A stretch of 64,000 nucleotides of DNA, from NCBI GenBank assembly GCA_002412495.1, contig DHVE01000068.1, positions 1 to 64,000 on the forward strand, given 5' to 3'. The notes beneath the pieces are model-generated. The model was not told the origin of the DNA, did not search any database, and saw only the letters and a program-made list of their open reading frames with translations. The DNA comes from Betaproteobacteria bacterium UBA5216 (GTDB taxonomy: Bacteria; Pseudomonadota; Gammaproteobacteria; Burkholderiales; SG8-41). The position numbers and the translations under genes were made by a program. The first letter of the stretch is position 1. Every line of letters starts with the position of its first letter. This document shows positions 1 to 7,383 of the stretch, piece by piece.

Positions 1-196
1 CGTCGTCGGTGCTGAGGCCTTTGCCAAAGGTCAGATACTCGTGTGCGTTCAGTGCGAACGCGAGCAGCCGCATCATCATGCGTTCGTCGGTCTCGGACGG
101 GTGGCGCGCGAGGGTGAGCGCGTGGCTTTGGTAATAGTTGCGATCGGTGTCTGAAATCTGCACCGATGCCTTGAAGATGGTTGCCTTGAGCGCCAT
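1..196 (-). CDS. yaeQ: YaeQ family protein, 3' part outside window
   Basis: The reading frame starts at an ATG at 196 and runs off the left edge, so only about 65 N-terminal residues are visible. They begin MALKATIFKASVQISDTDRN and contain LARHPSETDERMMMRLLAFAL, which is the conserved N-terminal block of YaeQ. YaeQ proteins have a PD-(D/E)XK nuclease-like fold and were described as suppressors of RfaH-related defects; the biochemical role is unclear. It is the only housekeeping-type gene at this end and may mark the edge of the accessory region. Family assignment is by recognition of the N-terminus only. Confidence 0.85.
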   Translation of the reverse strand, partial: MALKATIFKASVQISDTDRNYYQSHALTLARHPSETDERMMMRLLAFALNAHEYLTFGKGLSTDD

Positions 197-242
197 GGAT
201 TATCGGCGCTCAAGGCGAAACATGCGAACGCGGACCCGTGAA

Positions 243-917
243 TTAATTCGTGGCAAAGCAGTACAACAAGCCGGCGCCGCCGGAGCCGGCCAGATTTTCC
301 TGGCTGCAACCCCGTGACGGGTGCGACGAGTTCCACGAACGGGAGGGCTCGTCGGGCTTCAGGCCAAAGCGGTCATGGTGCCCGACCAGCGCGGCGCCCG
401 CGCCGCTCTTTGTCCAGTTGCCGCAGGTGGTGTCTTCCGTCGCGGTGGATGCTTTGCCGTCCGGCGTGGATCCGGTGAGGATGTCGTGCGTGTTGGGCCG
501 GTCGAAGCGGCCATTGACCGTCTTGCCTTTTTCGTCCACCGCGACCAGACGGTTGATGTTGTTGATGTTGTGCAGCTCATCGACGTTGCGCGCGATCAGG
601 CGGCCGTCATAGCTGTACCACGGGCCTTTGCCGATGCGGTCACGCGCATTGACCGAGGATGAACCCGTGGTGCTCAAATACGCGCGCCAGGTGCGCTTGC
701 CCGCGCCTGCCGCAGTAGCCAGCGATTGACAATGCGCATCGGCGCCCGCGATGCCGCCCAGATCAGCGCCCTTGCCGAGGCCTTTGCTGGTGATAAAAAA
801 CGACATGTCCGGCGAAGGCTGCTGCGCCGCTTGCTGCGCCAGCGCGCTAGCAGTGATGCCCAGCGACAGCGCCGCGACTGCGGTGGCTACGGTTTTCGCT
901 ACGGTTACTTTTTTCAT
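243..917 (-). CDS. Secreted lectin-fold (endostatin-like) protein
   Basis: The 224-residue protein opens with a Sec signal peptide (MKKVTVAKTVATAVAALSLG, cleavage probably after SALA near residue 27). The start is fixed by an AAGGAGG ribosome site six bases upstream. The mature part carries FFITSKGLGKGADLGG, then ARDRIGKGPWYSYDG, HDILTGSTPDG, CGNWTKSG and a C-terminal SRGCSQ/GLLYCFATN block. These blocks recur in betaproteobacterial secreted proteins with a C-type-lectin/endostatin-like fold. Four cysteines remain in the mature part (HCQSL, TTCGN, RGCSQ, LYCFA), enough for two disulfides. The ligand is unknown; a carbohydrate or surface-binding role is inference. Confidence 0.75.
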   Translation of the reverse strand: MKKVTVAKTVATAVAALSLGITASALAQQAAQQPSPDMSFFITSKGLGKGADLGGIAGADAHCQSLATAAGAGKRTWRAYLSTTGSSSVNARDRIGKGPWYSYDGRLIARNVDELHNINNINRLVAVDEKGKTVNGRFDRPNTHDILTGSTPDGKASTATEDTTCGNWTKSGAGAALVGHHDRFGLKPDEPSRSWNSSHPSRGCSQENLAGSGGAGLLYCFATN

Positions 918-973
918 GAATCCTCCTTGGAGTTTGTTATTGCAGCAAAGGCTGGCTTCTTAGGCGCTCTTAA

Positions 974-1780
974 TCAACTGGGGCGCGCCGCGGTTAATCC
1001 GCCATCGACCACCAGACGGGTGGCCGTAATATAGCGCGCTTCGTCCGAAGCGAGAAACAGTATCGCGTTGGCGGAATCCCACGCGTCACCCATGCGCCCA
1101 ATGGGCACGGCCGCATGACGCCGCGCCACCAGATCGGACGCTTCCTTGGGGCCGAGCTGTTTCATCAGGCGCGCTTCGACCAGTGGTGTGTGCATGGTGC
1201 CCAGCACCACCATATTGCAGCGGATGCCTTTTTTGACATAGGCCATGGCAACCGATTGCGTAAAGCCCATCAGACCGGATTTGGTCGTGGCATAGCCCAC
1301 CTGCACGCGCCCGTCGACCTGTTGCGAAAATCCGGCCACCGACGACACGTTGACGATGGCGCCGCTGCCCTGTTTTTCCATCACGGGCAGCACATATTTG
1401 CAGCCGAGAAACGCGGTCTTCAAATTGTGATCAAGTTGCGTGTCCCACACTTCCTCACTCATTGCCACCGGATCGCCGGGCGCGGAGCCACCCACGTTGT
1501 TGACCAGAATATCGATGCGGCCGAACTTTGCCACGCAGGCATCGACCATGGCGCTGACTTCCGCCGCGACCGTCATGTTGCAGGCATGCGCCACGCACTC
1601 GCCGCCTTCCTTTTCGATGATGGCGCGCGTGTCTTCCACGGCAGCGAGGTTGAGGTCGGTGCCGAATACCTTGGCGCCCTGCCGCGCGAACAGCACGGCA
1701 GTGGCCTTGCCGTTGCCATAACCTGGGCCGACAGTGCCCGCGCCGGCGATTAAGGCGATTTTTCCGGTGAGATCAAGCAT
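974..1780 (-). CDS. Short-chain dehydrogenase/reductase
   Basis: A cytosolic NAD(P)-dependent oxidoreductase of the classical SDR family, 268 residues. The cofactor loop near residues 12-24 (AGAGTVGPGYGNG) is longer and more glycine-rich than the usual TGxxxGxG. NNVG is at 94-97, the catalytic Ser in NVSS near 146, and Tyr163/Lys167 in YATTK. The C-terminus ends in the usual VVDGGLTA block. It lies 82 bases downstream of an esterase gene on the same strand, so the two may be co-transcribed. No strong ribosome site precedes the ATG. Substrate cannot be told from sequence. Confidence 0.9.
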   Translation of the reverse strand: MLDLTGKIALIAGAGTVGPGYGNGKATAVLFARQGAKVFGTDLNLAAVEDTRAIIEKEGGECVAHACNMTVAAEVSAMVDACVAKFGRIDILVNNVGGSAPGDPVAMSEEVWDTQLDHNLKTAFLGCKYVLPVMEKQGSGAIVNVSSVAGFSQQVDGRVQVGYATTKSGLMGFTQSVAMAYVKKGIRCNMVVLGTMHTPLVEARLMKQLGPKEASDLVARRHAAVPIGRMGDAWDSANAILFLASDEARYITATRLVVDGGLTAARPS

Positions 1781-1862
1781 GATTTTAAAATTTGAAGAAT
1801 TTCGGTTAGACCAACACGAACCCCGTGACTCTCGCCTGCGCGGGATGGACGGGGTAACTTGT

Positions 1863-2729
1863 TTATATTGCCTTGCGCCCGGCCTTCAACTGTTTGGCGA
1901 TGAAGTCTTTCACCATGTTTTGCGCGCGCGTGGTCGCGGCACTCGGCTCGGCGACCCATTCATGCGTCGAGCCTTCGTATAACTCATACTGGCATTCGCC
2001 GCCCGCGGCACGATAGCTGACGGAAAATTTTTCCTGTATCGGCGGAATCACATTGTCGTCCAAACCGCCTTGCATGATAAGCAGCGGCGGCAACTCGACT
2101 TTTCCCTTGCGGTCGAGCATCTCCTGCGGATTGCCTTCGTGTATGCTTTCCCACGGATTAAAAAACGTGGTGCTATTTTTAATCATGTGATCGCGCTTCA
2201 TTTTCTCGGCCTGCTTGAAGCGCGCAAACGGATCGCTGATCGGTGAGCGCGTCGCCACATACGCTACGCGCGTGGTGATGCCGGGCGCGCCGGGCAGGGG
2301 TAGCGCGTTGTAGCGCGGGTCATTCGGGCGCATGCCCAGCAACTGTGCCACATGGCCGCCGCTCGAGCTACCGAGAACTCCCAGTGTTGACGCGTCCCCG
2401 TTCCACTCGATCGCCTTCGATTTCAGCCAGCGCACCCCGTAGCTCGCGTCCTGCGCGCAGGCCGGATACGGCGCCTCGGGCGCGAGCGTCATGTCGATTG
2501 CCACCACCAGCACGCCGCTTTTGGCAATGGCCTCGTCCATCGGCGCATTGGCGTGGCGATCCTTGTTGTTCCATGCGCCGCCGTGCAAATCAAGCAGCAC
2601 CGGGAACGGGCCAGCCCCCTGGGGTTGATAGATACGCGCCATCAGCGTGCGCTTGGGCGTCTTGCGAAATTCAACTTCGCTGATCTTGATCTCGAATTGG
2701 GCGGCCGGGTTGTAGGTAGCGGTGGTCAT
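1863..2729 (-). CDS. Alpha/beta hydrolase, HSL-type esterase
   Basis: A 288-residue hydrolase of the hormone-sensitive-lipase-like esterase group. The oxyanion-hole motif HGG is at 49-51, the nucleophile elbow GSSSGG places the catalytic Ser at about 122, and the acid and base are probably in GGLDDNVIPP and GSTHEW near the C-terminus. There is no signal peptide, so it should act in the cytosol on small acyl or aryl esters. An AAGGA ribosome site sits about ten bases before the ATG. It is the first gene of a likely pair with the downstream dehydrogenase. Confidence 0.88.
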   Translation of the reverse strand: MTTATYNPAAQFEIKISEVEFRKTPKRTLMARIYQPQGAGPFPVLLDLHGGAWNNKDRHANAPMDEAIAKSGVLVVAIDMTLAPEAPYPACAQDASYGVRWLKSKAIEWNGDASTLGVLGSSSGGHVAQLLGMRPNDPRYNALPLPGAPGITTRVAYVATRSPISDPFARFKQAEKMKRDHMIKNSTTFFNPWESIHEGNPQEMLDRKGKVELPPLLIMQGGLDDNVIPPIQEKFSVSYRAAGGECQYELYEGSTHEWVAEPSAATTRAQNMVKDFIAKQLKAGRKAI

Positions 2730-2834
2730 GAGGAGGAGTTCCTTGAAAGAAGGGTAAACAAGACGGGGTGCGGGAACCCGCTTGAATATCGTTAATCCGG
2801 CCCGCTGTCAATAATTGGCGGTGCGCGCCAGTTG

Positions 2835-2864
2835 TTGTACGGATTCCCCTGCAACTGCTACACT
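2835..2864 (+). promoter_or_regulatory. Candidate sigma-70 promoter of the small RNA/ORF
   Basis: TTGTAC (2835-2840) and TACACT (2859-2864) are separated by 18 bases, with TGC just before the -10. Initiation would fall near 2871, about ten bases before the extended Shine-Dalgarno stretch. The match is by eye only. Confidence 0.5.
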
Positions 2865-2896
2865 GAAATCCCCGCAACTTTGAAAGGAGGTGATCC

Positions 2897-2989
2897 GTGA
2901 ACGACCGAACAGGCATACCCCAGAGGGACGCTGAAACGAGCACGTACTGCGGATCTACCCGCAAGGAAGCACAGCTCGTCACTCAGTAG
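2897..2989 (+). CDS. 30-codon ORF behind a perfect Shine-Dalgarno
   Basis: A GTG at 2897 directly follows the 15-base Shine-Dalgarno complement and opens a 30-residue frame ending at TAG 2987-2989. The peptide begins VNDRTGIPQRDAETSTYCGS and is hydrophilic with one Cys; it has no membrane segment. The core GGAGG lies only six to ten bases before the GTG, which is normal spacing, but pairing across all 15 bases would place rRNA up against the start codon. The ORF may be a real micropeptide or incidental to an RNA. I recognise no family. Confidence 0.4.
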   Translation: MNDRTGIPQRDAETSTYCGSTRKEAQLVTQ

Positions 2990-3018
2990 CCTTACTGGAT
3001 GGCGTGTCTTGTAGTGGC

Positions 3019-3055
3019 AAACGCCCCGTGGATTTTCACGGGGCGTTTGTGTTTG
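3019..3055 (+). terminator. Rho-independent terminator of the small RNA
   Basis: AAACGCCCCGTG (3019-3030) pairs perfectly with CACGGGGCGTTT (3037-3048) across a six-base loop, followed by a short T-rich run. Lying past the stop of the converging Bug gene, it may act on both strands. Confidence 0.8.
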
Positions 3056-3089
3056 GATCCCCGTGGATTTTCACGGTGCGTTTGTGTTT
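3024..3089 (+). repeat. Tandem duplication of the terminator half
   Basis: The 31 bases at 3024-3054 recur at 3059-3089 with a single mismatch (G to T at the stem), 35 bases apart. The second copy keeps only a five-base-pair stem because the mismatch and the missing 5' bases shorten it. Confidence 0.85.
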
Positions 3090-3110
3090 CAAGACCGGCG
3101 CGACATCCGC

Positions 3111-4115
3111 TTATTTTGCGGTGATACCGGCGGCCTTGGTGACTTTTGCCCACTTGGCGATTTCCACCGCAATGAATTTCTCGAATTCCGCGGGCGTCGT
3201 GCCTTGCGGCAGCAGTCCCTCGGTGGATAATCGTTTGTGCATCTCGGGTAGCTTCGCGATGCTGGCGACTTCGCGATGCAACTGACTGACCACCGCCGGC
3301 GGTATTTTCGCGGGGCCGAAAAGTCCCTGCCAACTGGAGCTTTCGTAGCCCGGCACGCCGGCCTCGGACACGGTCGGAATTTCCGGCAGGCTGGGCCAGC
3401 GTTCGGGCGACGACACGCCCAGCGCGCGCAGCCGCCCGCCGCGCACCAGCGGCAGGGTGCTCGCCATACTGCTGAAACTGAAATCGATTTCCCCACCTAC
3501 CAGCGCGGTTAGCGAGGCTGGCGCGCCCTTGTACGCCACGTGCAACACGTCAATACCCGCCATCACGCGAAACAATTCGCCCGTGAGATGCGACGCACCC
3601 GCCGTGCCCGACGACGCATAGGTGAGCTTGCCGGGGCGTGCCTTGGCGGCGCTAATGAGATCACGCACCGTGCGCGCGGCGTGATTCTGCGACACCACCA
3701 GAATGTTGTAACCGATGCCGAGCAGCGATATGGGTTTTACGTCGCGCTGCGTGTCGTACGGCAGCTTCGCGATAAGACTGGGGTTGATCGCATGCGCGGT
3801 CGGCGAAAGCAACAGCGTGTGGCCATCCGGCGGTGCGTTGACCACCAGTTCCGTGGCGACTATACCGGAGCCGCCGCCACGATTGTCGACCACGATCTGT
3901 TGACCCAGCCGTTCGGAAAGCCGCTGCGCATAAGCGCGCGCCACCATGTCCGAGTTGCCGCCAGCGGTTTGCGCGACGATCAGGCGGATCGGTCGGGCCG
4001 GGTAGTTCGACTGCGCCAGCGTGCCGCCGCTCGCAAGCGTGATCGCCAAGCAGCATGCACCGGCACAACCAAGACGAATGCCGGTAGTGTGGATTTTTCG
4101 AGCGGAGAATCTCAT
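3111..4115 (-). CDS. Bug/TctC tricarboxylate-type solute-binding protein
   Basis: A periplasmic receptor of the Bug family (TctC), which captures small carboxylates for tripartite TctABC transporters. I place the start at the ATG at 4115, giving 334 residues beginning MRFSARKIHTTG. This exposes a signal peptide ending TLAQS; the longer frame from 4214 adds a non-signal-like leader. Family landmarks follow in order: YPARPIRLIVAQTAGGNSDMVAR, VVDNRGGGSG, PPDGHTLLLSP, KLPYDTQRDVKPIS, HVAYKGAP and PTVSEAGVPGYESSSWQGLF. The usual PFxPGG glycine loop reads AQTAGG. A palindrome lies in the divergent region before it. Ligand unknown. Confidence 0.92.
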   Translation of the reverse strand: MRFSARKIHTTGIRLGCAGACCLAITLASGGTLAQSNYPARPIRLIVAQTAGGNSDMVARAYAQRLSERLGQQIVVDNRGGGSGIVATELVVNAPPDGHTLLLSPTAHAINPSLIAKLPYDTQRDVKPISLLGIGYNILVVSQNHAARTVRDLISAAKARPGKLTYASSGTAGASHLTGELFRVMAGIDVLHVAYKGAPASLTALVGGEIDFSFSSMASTLPLVRGGRLRALGVSSPERWPSLPEIPTVSEAGVPGYESSSWQGLFGPAKIPPAVVSQLHREVASIAKLPEMHKRLSTEGLLPQGTTPAEFEKFIAVEIAKWAKVTKAAGITAK

Positions 4116-4239
4116 GCACGTGCTCCAGAAATTGAACGGGCGAGCCCGCATTATCCGGCATGCCGGAAGTGCTTGGAACGCCCATCGCCTGATCATCATG
4201 GATTTTGCGGACATCGATAATTTATCTGTAAAAACAATA

Positions 4240-4257
4240 CGTTACGGCATCGTAACG
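4240..4257. promoter_or_regulatory. Candidate operator palindrome
   Basis: CGTTACG-GCAT-CGTAACG is a perfect dyad with seven-base arms. It lies in the 239-base divergent region between a Bug gene (minus) and the YciI gene (plus), where a regulator would be expected to bind. No cognate regulator gene is seen in the window. Confidence 0.35.
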
Positions 4258-4354
4258 AAGCGCCGCGAAGAATCCACTATCATGCGAAAAGTCCCGCGCT
4301 GCAATCCAGGGGCAATCCCGCGCAGTTTTTCATTCCCATCAAAGGAGTATCACC

Positions 4355-4657
4355 ATGTTGTGGATCGTATCGTGCACCGACAAACCAAACACTGCCGCCA
4401 TTCGTGATTCCGTGCTGCAACCGCATCGCGATTATCTGGGCAGCCAGAAAAAAATTCTCGTGCTCGCGGGCGCCACGCAAACCGACGACGGCGGCACGGC
4501 CATCGGCAGTTTGTTCGTGTTGAATGTCAACAGCCGCGCCGAAGCGAAGGCATTTTCCGACGGCGATCCGTTCACGCAAAAAGGCGTGTTTGCCAACATC
4601 ACCATCACGCGCATGCGCCGGGGCCAGTGGAATCCGGACGCAGCGGAAGGATCGTAA
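4355..4657 (+). CDS. YciI-like protein
   Basis: A 100-residue single-domain protein of the YciI family (dimeric alpha-beta fold related to ferredoxin-like barrels). It begins MLWIVSCTDKPNTAAIRD, contains the typical HRDYLGSQKKILVLAG stretch with an invariant-type His-Arg-Asp, and SLFVLNVNSRAEAKAF followed by DPF, the Asp-Pro active-site candidate. AAAGGAG precedes the ATG by seven bases. It is the first gene of a plus-strand run that continues through 9.4 kb. Family members often accompany catabolic operons, but few have a proven reaction, so the function is unknown. Confidence 0.88.
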   Translation: MLWIVSCTDKPNTAAIRDSVLQPHRDYLGSQKKILVLAGATQTDDGGTAIGSLFVLNVNSRAEAKAFSDGDPFTQKGVFANITITRMRRGQWNPDAAEGS

Positions 4658-4691
4658 ACGCCGCCACGCACCGTTTGTTACCGAGGTGACA

Positions 4692-4720
4692 CCTTCCCCG
4701 CGACGGGGGAGGTTTGCTTC
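4692..4720 (+). terminator. Weak hairpin terminator candidate after the YciI gene
   Basis: CCTTCCCC (4692-4699) pairs with GGGGGAGG (4705-4712), including one G-T pair, and is followed by TTTGCTTC. The weak T-tract suggests partial read-through into the Bug gene. Confidence 0.4.
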
Positions 4721-4760
4721 AATGTGAAAGAAGCCTGCCTGACGTAACGTGCCCGATCTC

Positions 4761-5762
4761 ATGAAAACCGTCTCGAACCCCGTGTGGCGCCGCATCCGCC
4801 TTGTGTTGGTGACCTTGTGTGTCATCGCGGCGCCGTCGTTGCCTGCGCAGAGCCGCGCGCAGAGTGCTTACCCCGCAAAACCCATCCGACTCATCGTGCC
4901 GTTTCCACCCGGCGGCAGCAACGATATCGTGGGTCGTTATATCGGGCAGAAACTCGGCGCGCGGCTGGGCCAGCAGATGGTCATCGACAACCGCGCGGGC
5001 GCCGATGCGATTATCGGCACGCAACTCGCGGCCAATGCCGTGCCCGACGGCTACACCCTGTTGAGCGCGTCGATCACGCACACCATGACGCCCGCCACGC
5101 AAAAAAAGCTGCCCTATGACGCGGTGAAATCGTTTACGCCGGTTGCGTTGATCGGCAGCGCGCCGGTGACGATTGCCGTGTTTCCACCCTCGCAGATCAA
5201 TACGCTGAAAGAACTCGTCGCGCAGGCCAAGGCCCGGCCGGGGCAGATTCAGTACGCCTCGTCCAGCGCGGGCGGGCTGACGCATTTCGCGGGAGAACTG
5301 TTCAATCTGATGGCCGGCGTGAAGCTGGTCATCGTGCCGTACAAGGGCGGCACGCCGGCGATTACCGACGTCATCGCGGGCCACGTGCCGGTGCTTATCA
5401 ATACGCTGCCGCCGGTGCTGCCGCACGCGCGTTCTGGGCGGCTGAGGATTCTGGGGGTGAGCAGCGCCAAACGCACGGCGGCGCTGCCGGAAGCGCCGAC
5501 CATCGCCGAAGCGGGCGTGCCCGGCTACGAAGCGAGCATTTGGTGGGGCCTGCTGGGTCCGGCGGGGTTGCCGCGCGACATCGTCAACAAAATTAACGTG
5601 GAAATCGGCGCTATTGTGCGCGAGCCGGAAACCGTCAAATGGTTTACGTCGCAGGCGGCGGACCCACTCATGGCGACGCCGGATGAATTCGCCCGAATGA
5701 TGGCCGCCGACATCGTCAAGTGGAACCGGGTTGCGAACGAAGCGGGCATTGGAACCCCGTAA
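4761..5762 (+). CDS. Bug/TctC tricarboxylate-type solute-binding protein
   Basis: About 333 residues from the ATG at 4761 (a GTG four codons upstream is an alternative; neither has a well-spaced ribosome site). The signal peptide MKTVSNPVWRRIRLVLVTL ends near SRAQS. Landmarks: YPAKPIRLIVPFPPGGSND, VIDNRAGADAIIG, VPDGYTLLSASITHT, KLPYDAVKSFTPV, VPYKGGTPAI and PTIAEAGVPGYEASIWWGLL. These match the two-lobed Bug fold that binds a carboxylate with the N-terminal GGSND loop. It is followed after 33 bases by a CMD-family gene, suggesting one operon in which receptor and enzyme handle related acids (inference). Confidence 0.93.
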   Translation: MKTVSNPVWRRIRLVLVTLCVIAAPSLPAQSRAQSAYPAKPIRLIVPFPPGGSNDIVGRYIGQKLGARLGQQMVIDNRAGADAIIGTQLAANAVPDGYTLLSASITHTMTPATQKKLPYDAVKSFTPVALIGSAPVTIAVFPPSQINTLKELVAQAKARPGQIQYASSSAGGLTHFAGELFNLMAGVKLVIVPYKGGTPAITDVIAGHVPVLINTLPPVLPHARSGRLRILGVSSAKRTAALPEAPTIAEAGVPGYEASIWWGLLGPAGLPRDIVNKINVEIGAIVREPETVKWFTSQAADPLMATPDEFARMMAADIVKWNRVANEAGIGTP

Positions 5763-5795
5763 ACCGGTCATGTAATTTCAACACAGGAGACTTCA

Positions 5796-6353
5796 GTGGC
5801 ACGAATACCTTTGGCAAGCCGGGATGGCGTTCCCGAAAATCAGCGCGGCGCATACGACGAGTTGCTGAAGAGCTACGGCGAGGTGCCGCGCCACGGTCCC
5901 AGCTCGATCATGATCAACGTGCCCAAAGTGCACCAGATGATGAACGCGGTGAATCTGTATTTGCGCAATGATTCATCGTTGCCGAAAAAAGTGCAGGAAC
6001 TCGCGATGCTGGTCACGGCGCGCGAGCTCGATTGCCAGTACATCTGGAACGCGCACGCGATGTCGGCGCGCGCGGCCGGCGTGAGCGATGCCATCGTGAA
6101 CGCGTTGCGCGAACGCAAGGAACTGCCAAAACTCTCCGATGACGAGAGCGCCGTGGTGCGTTACGCGCAGGAATTTTTTCGCACGCATCGCGTGAGCCGG
6201 GGTGCATTTCAACTGGCGTTCGAGCAATTCGGCAAGCAGGGCACGATCGAGCTGGCGCTGGTCCTCGGCAACTACAGTGGCCTGGCATTGCTGATCAACT
6301 CGTTTGACGTGGACTTGCCGCCCGACAGAAAGGAACCCATTTTGCCGGTGTGA
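5796..6353 (+). CDS. Carboxymuconolactone decarboxylase-family protein
   Basis: A 185-residue all-helical CMD/AhpD-family protein starting at a GTG preceded by CAGGAGACTTCA. The core region KVQELAMLVTARELDCQYIWNAHAMSARAAGVSDAIV contains Cys80 and His87. The peroxidase-type AhpD motif has two cysteines; here only one remains, so a redox relay like AhpD is unlikely and a decarboxylase/isomerase-like or unknown role is more likely. It lies between a Bug gene and an NHL propeller gene on the same strand with short gaps. Confidence 0.88.
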   Translation: MARIPLASRDGVPENQRGAYDELLKSYGEVPRHGPSSIMINVPKVHQMMNAVNLYLRNDSSLPKKVQELAMLVTARELDCQYIWNAHAMSARAAGVSDAIVNALRERKELPKLSDDESAVVRYAQEFFRTHRVSRGAFQLAFEQFGKQGTIELALVLGNYSGLALLINSFDVDLPPDRKEPILPV

Positions 6354-6417
6354 TTCGGCGCGCATGACGCACAATCGCAGCGACCGCACGCAACGCATCA
6401 TGATCACAGGAGACAGC

Positions 6418-7338
6418 ATGTCAACGGCGAAGCCCGTGGTGGGCAGCGGCAAATTCCGCTATGAAGTCAATGAAGACTGGGCGCGCCCGCCGGCGGGCTG
6501 CGAAATGATGGCGGCGTCGGTAACGGTGGATGCGCAGGATCGCGTCTATTGTTTTAATCGCGGCAAGGACCATCCGGTCATTGTTTTCGACCGTGACGGC
6601 AATTACCTGTCGTCGTGGGGGGTGGGCCTGTTTGCATTTCCGCATACCATACGCGCGAGCAAGGATGGCAATCTGTGGCTGGTGGATCGCGATCTCGCGC
6701 AGATGATGCTGTTTACGACATCGGGTCGGTTGCTACGCACCATCGGTACGCGGGGCTTTCGTTCGGACACCGGTGTCGCGCCTGACGATTTTCGCTCCGA
6801 GGCTTACCGCAACGTAACTCACGGCGGCGGCCCGTTTAATCTGCCCACGGATATTGACGTGGCACCATCGGGCGAACTGTTTGTCACCGATGGCTACGGC
6901 AATGCACGCGTGCACAAGTTCGCCGCCGACGGCACGCATCTTTTGTCGTGGGGCGAACCCGGCACCGCGCCCGGCGAATTTAATTTGCCGCATGCGGTAT
7001 GGATCGACCGCAAGGGGCGCCTGCTCGTCGCGGATCGCGAGAACGACCGCGTGCAGGTGTTCGATCAAAACGGCAAATTGCTGCACGTGTGGCCCACACG
7101 GCTGATCGGCCCGGCGGTGATTTACGTGGACGCCGACGATGTGGTTTATATCGTCGAGCACAACAGCGGCCTCGTTAGCGTGCTGACGCTGGAAGGCGAG
7201 CGTCTGGCGCAATGGGGTGACCCGTCATTCCGTTCCTGCCATGGTATCTGGGGCGATTCCCATGGCGATCTGTACGTGGTGCGTGCCGGGCCGTGGGGGC
7301 GGCGCCGGCGAGTCGTCAAACATATGCGCATGCGCTAG
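6418..7338 (+). CDS. NHL-repeat beta-propeller protein
   Basis: The chosen ATG at 6418 has a good GGAG ribosome site nine bases upstream and gives 306 residues; a longer frame to 6304 overlaps the previous gene. Repeating blades of the type GEFNLPHAVWIDRKGRLLVADRENDRVQVFD and GPFNLPTDIDVAPSGELFVTDGYGNARVHKF are classical NHL repeats, probably six blades. Relatives include peptidylglycine lyases and SMP-30-like hydrolases, but no metal-binding signature is clear. There is no signal peptide. Position between CMD and Bug genes suggests a role in the same catabolic module. Confidence 0.88.
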   Translation: MSTAKPVVGSGKFRYEVNEDWARPPAGCEMMAASVTVDAQDRVYCFNRGKDHPVIVFDRDGNYLSSWGVGLFAFPHTIRASKDGNLWLVDRDLAQMMLFTTSGRLLRTIGTRGFRSDTGVAPDDFRSEAYRNVTHGGGPFNLPTDIDVAPSGELFVTDGYGNARVHKFAADGTHLLSWGEPGTAPGEFNLPHAVWIDRKGRLLVADRENDRVQVFDQNGKLLHVWPTRLIGPAVIYVDADDVVYIVEHNSGLVSVLTLEGERLAQWGDPSFRSCHGIWGDSHGDLYVVRAGPWGRRRRVVKHMRMR

Positions 7339-7383
7339 CCTTGGCGATCGATTATTCACCCGCCGTCATCACGAGAGAAAATC

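Larger units (their letters stand above)
2871..3055 (+). ncRNA. Candidate small structured RNA with perfect anti-SD complement
   Basis: A compact unit of about 180 bases lies alone between two minus-strand genes and has its own candidate promoter and terminator. Near its 5' end is GAAAGGAGGTGATCC (2882-2896), the exact complement of the 3' end of betaproteobacterial 16S rRNA. Short hairpins follow: TGCGG/CCGCA around 2947-2962 inside a GAGC...GCTC pair, and CAGTA/TACTG around 2985-2998. The unit ends in a 12-base-pair GC-rich hairpin. It could be a ribosome-binding regulatory or growth-inhibiting RNA, or a short mRNA for the 30-codon ORF listed separately. I have an unverified memory of toxic betaproteobacterial intergenic elements with such a sequence. 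Confidence 0.6.

Noticed and set aside
2881..2896. Fragment of a 16S rRNA gene on the minus strand
   Set aside because: Only the terminal 15-16 bases match; the next bases are not the conserved continuation expected of 16S.
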